Positions 21,105 to 29,600 of a stretch of 64,000 nt of DNA are shown here, piece by piece. The notes beneath the pieces were generated by a model. It saw nothing but the letters and a program-made list of their open reading frames with translations. It made no database searches and was not told where the DNA came from. The DNA lies in the NCBI GenBank assembly GCA_949318235.1, contig OX439137.1, positions 18,729,298-18,793,297 of the forward strand, given 5' to 3'. Position 1 is the first letter of the stretch. Every line of letters begins with the position of its first letter. This stretch comes from Ecdyonurus torrentis (lineage: Eukaryota; Arthropoda; Insecta; Ephemeroptera; Heptageniidae). The translations under genes and the position numbers were made by a program.

Positions 21105-21260
21105 TTATTTATTAAACACAATACACAACATACATCTATAAATATTCAATATATTAAAAATACATGTATACTATAAACATTACATATAATAATATCAAAA
21201 TCAAATAATAGCATTACATGCTGATCATTGCCCTTGGCATAATAGCACATAATTAAATGT
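21105..21260 (+). repeat. Repeat shared with 7140-7445
   Basis: Both loci have a TTTATTTATTAAACA-like start and ACATGCTGATCATTGCCCTT followed by GGCATAATAGC (ACCATT in the first copy). It is probably a dispersed element. In the first locus element H is inserted within it. Confidence 0.5.
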
Positions 21261-21679
21261 CTCCTCTAGTACATGCCATCATTTGTAAATTCTCATATAG
21301 GCATATTAAAAAGTTACCGACTGTGGTGACATTTTATATGTTCCAAAAGTTAAAATATAATAATAATTAAACTCAATAATTATTTTAGGGTGTCAGCAGA
21401 GAGTTATAAGGGGTACTGTTTGACCTTTTAGCGGTGACCTTTATATCTTTAAAAAAATATATACAAATTTAGGTGAATTAATTCAATAGCTGCAATGCAG
21501 CAGGAAAAAAAAAAGTGGAATCATATTTAAAAATCTCTAATTTTTGTGCATTTTATCTTATTTTTAAACTGCTTGATGTACCTAAATTTAAAAAACTTTT
21601 TAAAGAATTGCAAGATTTATTTTTATTTTTTTTTTTAAGTTTTGACACAATAGTAGAAAAAAATAATAGGTGATTGATA

Positions 21680-21787
21680 ATGCTGTTCGTAAACCCTGTT
21701 CTTTGCTCCTAAAATGACGATCAGCAATGGTTAATCAAATGGAATGCGCATTTTTTGGTGCAAGAAAACAGGGTTTACGAACAGCAT
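21680..21787 (+). mobile_element. Short MITE family D copy 4
   Basis: Ends ATGCTGTTCGTAAACCCTG and CAGGGTTTACGAACAGCAT are flanked by TA on both sides. The inner sequence TCAAATGGAATGCGCATTTT matches the other copies. Confidence 0.88.
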
Positions 21788-21824
21788 TATCGTGTTTTTA
21801 TGAACACGTCGTTGGTTACATATT

Positions 21825-22262
21825 GGTAAAATGACCCTTGCTCTTACTGCGTGCTAAAAACCTAAATATAAAAACTTAGCTCATGACCTTTGCAGTTAGG
21901 ATATGGTGTTCCTGTGTCTAAAAAGCAGCAATGCTAAGGTTTCGCATTCTTGTCAAGTAATGCGTGTTATTTGCACGGTATACTTTGTGCTGTAGAATGA
22001 AAGAATTAAGAGGCGATTTAACCCGGGATGCCTCGAGAAGCCGGGTGAAGCTGTCGGCTCTTGTAGGGATCGTACATTGATTTCCAGACTTCACCTCTAA
22101 ATATGATCCATTAATTACTCAATTACTTCTTATGGTCAGGCTATAATAGTCTTGCATAGCGAGACTTATTCCTGTACACGAAGGTGGATCATCAGGGAAT
22201 AGTATGGCATTTTCACATTAAATAGTAAGGTAATGGCTCCTGAACCGTCGTAATCTGTTGCA
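21825..22262 (-). mobile_element. Family O copy 3
   Basis: It begins AAAATGACCCTTGC and ends GGCTCCTGAACCGTCGTAAT, the inverse order of 14215-14645, and is the most complete half-element. It contains AGCCGGGTGAAGCTGTCGGC and TCAGGCTATAATAGTCTTGC. No frame is recognised. Confidence 0.72.
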
Positions 22263-22644
22263 TATATGTGTGTTACATCTAGCATGTGTATTTTTTTAAG
22301 ATGGGGAATCAGCTACTATGGGACATATGACTTATAAATTGTTTAAGAAAAAATTCTGAAATTTTGCATATTTAAATATAATAAGTTTAAAAAAAAAATT
22401 TTTTAGATAATAGTTGATAGAGATTAGAGCACGTTGAATTGAAAATTAATAAAACGCGAAAATTCTCTAATTTAAATAGTAAATTGGGACTAGGGATCAA
22501 ATATTCTAGCTTGAGCTAGTTAAAAAGTAGACGTTAAAAGGATGGAGGTATAGTGTCAAAATAAAATACGATGTGCCTAGCATCTCACGTTCTCACACTA
22601 CGTCAAAGACACAACATTATAAAACAGCATCAGACTTACTCTTT

Positions 22645-22689
22645 GCCTTAGACCGGTTTCGTCCTTTACCTAGGACTCATCAGTAAGGC
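22645..22689 (-). ncRNA. Type I hammerhead ribozyme with minimal helix III
   Basis: Read on the minus strand: helix I 5' GCCUUA, core CUGAUGA, helix II GUCC, loop UAGGUAAA, GGAC, core GAAA, then CCGGUC and helix I 3' UAAGGC. Helix I is 6 of 6 paired and helix II is 4 of 4. All core positions match the hammerhead consensus and the cleavage triplet is GUC, so the predicted cut is between 22651 and 22650. Helix III is only ACC:GGU with no loop. As ACCGGU is self-complementary, activity is likelier as a dimer, as described for short-helix-III hammerheads of animal retroelements. Confidence 0.9.
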
Positions 22690-22739
22690 TCGGCAGAGAG
22701 CTCTGTACAGCTAGAGATGGCTCACACCACATCTGCTAA

Positions 22740-22782
22740 CTGACTGAGCTGAGGAAGCAAGTGGCAGTCGCGTTTTTATACG
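22740..22782 (-). promoter_or_regulatory. TATA/Inr-like promoter upstream of the hammerhead
   Basis: On the minus strand TATAAAAA (22773-22780) is followed about 30 nt later by TCAGCT and TCAGTC Inr-like motifs (A at 22750 or 22745), in GC-richer sequence. Transcription would start about 55-60 nt before the ribozyme, placing it in a 5' leader. The prediction rests on motif spacing only. Confidence 0.45.
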
Positions 22783-22976
22783 CGATGCCCCCGCAGCTGC
22801 ACGCGCTGATTGGTTAAAATCGCGCGCGCAAACTCGGCTTGCTGTTTAAAACCTCTCATCCTCACACTGTAATATAAAATCGTGTCTAAGAGGGGTGTAA
22901 GACAGGCAGCCAGCAAGCAATATGTGTCCTCCCTCACTTCCCAGAGTTCCCCAACTCTAGAAAGATCGCGAGAGCA

Positions 22977-23294
22977 CTACGCCTACCGACTGCACAGTAT
23001 CGTGATTCACGCTAGTTACATCGCTTTATATGTTGACACTGGGGTAGGAAAAGCAAAAAGATGATAGAGTAGGAGAGATAGAATAAATATTATGCGCTTT
23101 GGCATATAGTTTAATTAATTTAGTACGTGCTCTTATTGACGTTGGCAAGTAAAAGGGCCGAATAAAATAAAAATGAAAGAATATTATTTACAAAAGCTTA
23201 AAATTAAAACAAAAAGATCGACTTGGCGATAATATGCGTATTAGGAAAAAACCATCGCGGTTAGTATTAATAAGTTAAAAAAATATATATTTAG
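22977..23294 (+). repeat. Left arm of long inverted repeat
   Basis: It pairs with 23392-23710. Reading both arms through, I find a single one-base length difference in about 318 bp, at an A/T run. The loop is 97 bp. Such near identity implies a recent duplication or gene conversion. Confidence 0.92.
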
Positions 23295-23391
23295 TATTTT
23301 TAGTATTAAAAATATTTACTATTTAAATTAGAGAATTTTCGCGTTTTATTAATTTTCAATTCAACGTGCTCTAATCTCTACCAACTATTTT

Positions 23392-23710
23392 CTAAATATA
23401 TATTTTTTTAAACTTATTAATACTAACCGCGATGGTTTTTTCCTAATACGCATATTATCGCCAAGTCGATCTTTTTGTTTTAATTTTAAGCTTTTGTAAA
23501 TAATATTCTTTCATTTTTATTTTATTCGGCCCTTTTACTTGCCAACGTCAATAAGAGCACGTACTAAATTAATTAAACTATATGCCAAAGCGCATAATAT
23601 TTATTCTATCTCTCCTACTCTATCATCTTTTTGCTTTTCCTACCCCAGTGTCAACATATAAAGCGATGTAACTAGCGTGAATCACGATACTGTGCAGTCG
23701 GTAGGCGTAG
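23392..23710 (-). repeat. Right arm of long inverted repeat
   Basis: Inverse of 22977-23294. It starts at CTAAATATATAT and ends at GTAGGCGTAG, after which the flanks diverge. Confidence 0.92.
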
Positions 23711-24240
23711 AGTCAGTGTGCGAGAGAGAAAAACCCACCCTAGTAGTAGTAGTTTGTTTGGTTTAGCAACTTAATGCTATTTAGTTTTCTTTTTGATTAA
23801 TTTTGTCTTTTTCTTTTCTTCTTTCTCTTCTTTGTTCAATTTTTGATTCTTTTGTTTTATACTTAAACTTGCTTTCTTTTTATTCTTCTTAACATTTCTT
23901 TTCTGAATGACTTGAGAGGAGTTTATTCTTCTAACGATTTAGCCATATTTGATTATACAATTTGAGACCGTTTACAAAGATAGATATCTTTATATAAAAA
24001 AAAACTAAGCAACTAGAAGCTTTGCTTTTATCTAGAGCTTCAAAAATTAACACAGAGGATTCCCCTAACTATAATATATACTTATACTATGGCAATATTA
24101 AAGCGGGGGTTGTTTCTATAATGGTGCACTTTTTTTTTTCTTTTTTTACCTGTGCGCACTGCCAAAGACCTGGTCTTGGCACTGCGCAGTAAAATAATTA
24201 TTCCCACTTAAAACAATGCTATTTAACAATTATATTTATA
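23711..24240. other. Spacer with a short hairpin
   Basis: T-rich and C-rich tracts fill most of this. TGCGCACTGCCAAAGACC and GGTCTTGGCACTGCGCA form an 18-bp hairpin at 24152-24188. No gene is seen. Confidence 0.45.
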
Positions 24241-24244
24241 TATA

Positions 24245-24248
<4 letters not shown>

Positions 24249-24315
<67 letters not shown>
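24249..24315. repeat. (TA)n microsatellite
   Basis: About 33 TA units. Confidence 0.97.
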
Positions 24316-24318
<3 letters not shown>

Positions 24319-24379
24319 ACTAATTAAATTTACACTCAATCAATTATTAATTTTCTTTTTTTTTTTCCAAATTTTCTCT

Positions 24380-24605
24380 GTGTTGCCACGTAAAAATAAA
24401 AATAACCTCAAATAAGAAGCAACATAATATGGAACACAAAAATAAGCTAAACTGAAATACTTAATTTTTAACATATCATTATTATACAGAAATGATATTA
24501 TATAATATGATATTAAAAACGCCTGCAGCTATAACAGCTTATGCAACTAGTTGCACCAAAAAGCAACAAAAGTTGCATAACTTGCAGGCGCTGAGCTCAC
24601 AATAA
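24380..24605 (+). repeat. Dispersed repeat family J copy 2
   Basis: It matches 15835-16110, including AATAACCTCAAATAAGAAGC and the hairpin AACGCCTGCAG...TTGCATAACTTGCAGGCG. It lies about 340 bp upstream of the start codon of the zinc-finger gene, so it may lie in or near that promoter. Confidence 0.75.
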
Positions 24606-24944
24606 GGGCTGAACTGTTAGACCTCTGAAATTAAAAATAAATAAATGCCTAGTCGTAACCAAAGAATGCCGCTTCTGCTAGAGCGACTCAATCCATAAGC
24701 CAGGCATACACACACAACGGCAACGTACACAGAATAAAATCTTTTTAGCGCTTTTTAGTAAAATTCATCTAAATATAAAAAGTTGGTAGCCCTGATTTTA
24801 CAACAGCTGTACGAAAAAGTAAACAAAAACATAAAAAAGTGCTTTGTAGAAATGAAATTATCAATTGTTTAACTAATTAAGTGTTAAAATTGTGATTAAA
24901 TTAATTAAAAATCATTATTAATTGCCTAATAAACAATTATAAAA

Positions 24945-26678
24945 ATGTGTATCAGTTCTGATAGCTGTTTAGGACAAACTATAGAATGTTGTATCGTCAC
25001 TCTAAAAAAATTTAATTTCAATCAAATTTTGATACGTGATAAATTAGAAATAATTAGAATTGGTAGACCCAAATGTGAATTAAATCAAGATTTTTCAAAT
25101 CAAAGTTTAAATGTTAATTTATATGAACAAGTTATGTGGTTAACAGGTTGTTCAAAATTAAATAAATTATTTTGTTGGGCGTGTTTGCTGTTCAATAACT
25201 GTGATACAAATCAATGGACTAGTGATGGTTTTAACGGTTCTGAAAGTCAGTTGAACGATCAAATACAAATGCATGAATCAGATGAGAAACACATATTTGC
25301 TTTACAGCAATTAGAAGAAATGAAAATTGATATTCATAGAAATGATGACGATGATGATGATTTTATGAATTCAAAATTTGATGATAGTTTAACAAATTTT
25401 TTAACTTATACAAATTCAGATATTACTCAAGAATTATTTGAAAATACTTCAGGAATAATTTTAAATACAGATTTTGCAAGTATATATGAAGAAAATATTG
25501 AAAATACTAGTGACATTCTTTCACATTTACAAGAAAGTGCTACTGAAATCGTTCCAAATTTACATCAAAACTTTGAAAATACTCCTGAAATTATTTCAAA
25601 TTTACATCAAAACATTGAAAATGTTCCTGAAACCATTTCAAATTTAAATGAAAATATTGAAAATGCTTCTGAAATCGTTTCAAATTTGCATCAAAACCTT
25701 GAAAATGCTTCTGAAATGGTTCCTAATTTACATCAAAAATTTGATAATATTTCTGAAATGGTGTCAAATTTACGAGAAAGCATTGAAACCGCTTCTGAAA
25801 TAGTTCCAAATTTTCAAGAAAATATCTCACAAGCTTCTGAAATCGTTCCACACTTGCTAGAAAACATTGAAAACGCTTCTGAAACAGAGTCAAATTTTCA
25901 AGAAAACTTTGAAAACGTTTCTCAAATAGTTTCAAATTTTCAAGAAAACTTTGAAAATGTCCCTGAAATCGTTTCAAATTTCGTATTAAACATTGAAAAC
26001 ACCCCTGAAATAATTTTAAATTTACAAGAAAATATGATAGAAAATTCCCCTAAAATCATTTCAAATTACGTAGTAAATCTTGAAAATGCTTCTGAACTGA
26101 TTTCACAATTAATAGGAAACATTGAAAATGCTTCTAAAATTGTTTCAAATCTACAAGAAACACCTGAAAATACTTCTGAAATAATTTCAGATTTAGAAAT
26201 TACAACTCCAATCATAGAAAATATTGAGAATAATACAATTCCTGAAGTACCAGTAACTGATAATTTAATTCAAAAATTAGTAAAACATCGTACTGAAAAC
26301 ACAGAGTTCACTTTAGATCATATATCTACATTTTTACTGGAGATACAAAAGATTTTACAGTTTGGTAAACCTAAACCTGTTCTCAACACCATGAAAAAGT
26401 TATTTCGTGAAAACCCGACGATATTATACGACAGAGTTACGTGGTTAACAGGATGTGATATCACCAAGAAACTTTTCTGTTTGCCGTGTCTGTTCTTCAA
26501 CCCTCTAGCCATCCCTCTCAATACCATAGGCTATGATCTTGTATTTCTATTAAGCCAAGTTAAATATCATTCCAATGACGAGCAACATTTGGCGGCTGTC
26601 AAGAAAATGGAAGAAATGTATCAGAAAATTTTAGAATTAGAATCTGCATCGGAGGCGAATCTTAATGTTATTTATATG
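24945..26678 (+). CDS. Exon 1: TTF modules 1 and 2 and coiled-coil repeats
   Basis: ATG at 24945 follows an in-frame TAA 15 bases upstream, so it is the first possible start. Module 1 has WLTGC at residue 65 and CWAC at 77-80. An acidic DDDDDD patch near residue 135 precedes 14-residue repeats (about 182-420). Module 2 has WLTGC at 500 and CLPC at 512-515. The exon is very AT-rich, unlike exons 3-5. The donor ATG|GTAATA at 26678/26679 leaves phase 0. If unspliced, the frame would continue 19 more codons to a stop at 26736. Confidence 0.85.
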
Positions 26679-29600
26679 GTAATAAGTTTGAAGTATAATA
26701 CAGTAAACTATCATGTTTGTGAAATTACAAAGGAATAAGAAAGTATAGCCCTTGTCAACTTACTTTTTTATCATTTAGAAATACTAGATTGATAGTTACC
26801 ATACCTTATTATCCATGAATTAGACACCAACACGTTGATTTTGTATTTATTTTTATTTTGAAGGTTATTTCACGCATCTGGGATCACAATGTACCAATGG
26901 GGTCGTGAGGGGGGGGGGGGGCAAAGAACTTGAGGGAAGGGCTTTAATGTATCACGTGACCAGAGCGGTGACTGTGATTGGCAGTGGTACATTGTGACGT
27001 CAGATATGTGAAATAATCGTCGAAATGAAAATAAATACAAAATCAACATGTTGGTGTCTAATTTATGGATAATAAGGTATGGTAATTATCAGTCTAATAT
27101 TCTAAATGATAAAAATGTAAGTTGACAAGGGATTTAACATTGGTATGCTTACATTGAAGTCTGCTGCTGAACCAATAGCAGACGTTGTAAAAGTGTGATC
27201 AGTGATAAAATAAACAAACTGACAGCTCAACAATACTAACAAAGTGCTAGCAGACGACTTTGTGTTCCTGTCTACATTTAACATGCTTTCTTATGAGGCA
27301 ATGAAGCAGCTATTACTTAAATTAAAATCATTTCTTGGAGCTAAAATTTTTATTGAAGCTTACTGAGCCTCAAGGCTTTGTTTTCTTGGATTTTAATTCA
27401 ACTGGATGATTTGTAACCAAATGGATTGTAATTTAAGAAAACAAAAGCTTTTAGGCTTAGCAAGCTACAGTAAAAATTTCAGCTCTGAGAAATAGGTGTA
27501 ACTCCAGTTATAGCTGCTTAATTACCCCATAAGAAAGCATGTTAAATGTAGACAGGAACACAAAGTCGTCTGCTAGCACTTTGTTAGTATTGTTGAGCTG
27601 TCAGTTTGTTTATTTTATCACTAAACCTACTTTTGCAACGTCTGCTATTGCACATATTTTGAAGTAAAAGAACTGCTAATAAATGATAAATGCTAAACTT
27701 TAGTTGTATTTACAGGACAGCACTGAACAATCAGAAATTGTAGAACTACTCGTTGACAACCCAGAAAACATCGTACAAATCCTAACGACACACTCACCTG
27801 ACATCGATGCTAAAATTGATATCGTGCTGAAGGGAAGACCAGGCTACGACAGTATACTAAACCCCAAGCATGAACATAGCTACAATCTGACCTCCTGGCT
27901 TACTGAGTGTTCTGTCACTAAGAAACTCTACTGCTGGCCTTGTCTCTTGTTCAATAGCGATAGATCTAAGTGGAATAGCGAGGGGTTCAGTAACGTTAGC
28001 GTGGCGTACCAGGCAGCATTCCACTCTGAGTGTGAGAGACATAAGAATGCAGTGAGAGAACATTACGCGTGTGTCAGAGATACTGGGGTGTATAATGAAC
28101 TGTTGGACAAGCATGGGGACTCAGAGGAGAGAGATTGGTTGCTTTGTAAGCTGGGGATTGATTATGATGTTATTACTGATGATGTCGTGCAGCGAGAGAA
28201 ATTTGCTGTGAGTATCATGCAGGGAGAAATACTATTTTTACATGCTTTTTTTTTTCTTCTTTTCTTTCACAAAATGGCAAGCTGGCAATTTTTATTTTTA
28301 TATTATATTTAAAACACATAGATTACATACATATTCATTTCATATGGTCGTATATGATCATAGCTTCAGACAGCACAGCTCGTGTTGAAGCAAATCATAA
28401 AAAAATATATAAATATATATACAGTATACATAATAATAATAATAATAAAGAAAGATACATTTAAGCAATTGTGCAAGGTGGAATATTAGAGCTGTCAATC
28501 TCTAGAAAAAAAAATAATTAATTGTATATAAACATAACAAATGCAAATAAATTGAAACTCCAACCATGTGCAAGCTTTCACTTTTCCCTATCTCTCTAGA
28601 CACAGAGCACTTCTGAAAGCAGCTCTGTGATTGGCTTTCAATTTCACGTGAATCGTTTTGCCCATATACCTAGTTAACATTGCTGTTACCGAAACGCATG
28701 ACGTCACAGCAGCTAGTGAGCTCCCCTTGACTATGAGTTACATACTATGTATTTTGTATTAAAAAAAAGTAATGAAGTGAGAGTACTTGGTATTTACTAG
28801 TGACTTTAGCTAACATGAGCTTGTGTACCTTGCAGCAACGTATGAGACTCCACCCGTCTCCCTCGTGTCACTCAGATAGCGTGGACCAACTTCTGCAGCT
28901 GTCGTCACAACCCCCTGAGAGCAGTGATAAAGTACACCTGCTTCACCAAGGACGTCCCACCCCCGCACTGCCAGGCTTCGACCTACTCCAGCTCAAGTCA
29001 ACGGACTTCACTGATAAGTCCGTCAACTTGTACTTCTATGTGTATAGGAAGTTCTATAGTAAATACAAGTGGTTGACTGGATGTGTACTGAGAAATAGGT
29101 TTGTATTTTTTATATTAGATAGAGATGAGTTTTCTTAGAAGGATGTATGTGTGGTAAAATAAGATTAGATAGGGTAAGGAATACTTGGAAAACCATGGCT
29201 TGCAAGCTCACTGCTTGAGTGAGATGATATACACCTAATTATATTTTGTCTAGCCTCCTCTACTCTATACCACTTTCAGGGTATTGTCAATCAAAATGAC
29301 AGATATTTTAGTTTGTTGGGTGTTATTAGTTAGTTTGTGGTATTTCCTATGGATATAGTCACCTCAAATTTAGTATTATCTATTGGGGAAAATCAGAAAG
29401 TTTGGATGATGTTTTTGTTATGCAAAAACGTGCAGTAAGAACTATCGTTGGTAATTATCCCCCAATGTCATGATAATATAAAACTGATGTTTGTTTAAGT
29501 AATGTTAGTTGTAAAGGAGGGGCTATTTGTATAGATTTTGTAAATATTTATTGTGTGTGTTTTCTTTGTTTTTTTCTTGGACCAGATCTATATTACTTGT

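Larger units (their letters stand above)
22379..23710 (-). mobile_element. Hammerhead-bearing retroelement fragment (Penelope-like or retrozyme)
   Basis: Block a (22379-22484) reappears inverted at 23314-23419, and block b (22977-23294) inverted at 23392-23710 with one indel. The two oriented copies therefore read b-P-a on the minus strand and a-b on the plus strand, a circular permutation of one unit of about 900 bp. P (22485-22976) carries a promoter-like segment and a hammerhead ribozyme. Penelope-like elements commonly have such partial direct or inverted terminal duplications and hammerheads in their terminal repeats. Metazoan retrozymes also carry type I hammerheads. No reverse transcriptase or GIY-YIG frame is present, so the copy is non-autonomous. 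Confidence 0.75.
26679..27715 (+). other. Intron 1, built almost entirely of two MITEs
   Basis: Of 1037 bp, about 860 are element B copy 2 (26749-27131) and element C copy 2 (27173-27650). What remains is the donor side, a 41-bp gap and about 65 bp before the acceptor TTGTATTTACAG. The original intron may have been near 170 bp. Confidence 0.75.

Noticed and set aside
22182..22200. Second hammerhead-like core (CTGATGATCC) on the minus strand in family O
   Set aside because: After the putative helix II the sequence reads ATAA rather than GAAA, other O copies lack CTGATGA, and no helix I pairing exists.
25723..25977. Minus-strand Phe/Gln/Leu-rich frame with regular repeats
   Set aside because: It is the complement of the 42-bp coding repeat of exon 1; the plus strand has the larger frame with zinc-finger modules on both sides.
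27857..28114. Minus-strand 85-codon frame
   Set aside because: Shadow of exon 2 of the zinc-finger gene.
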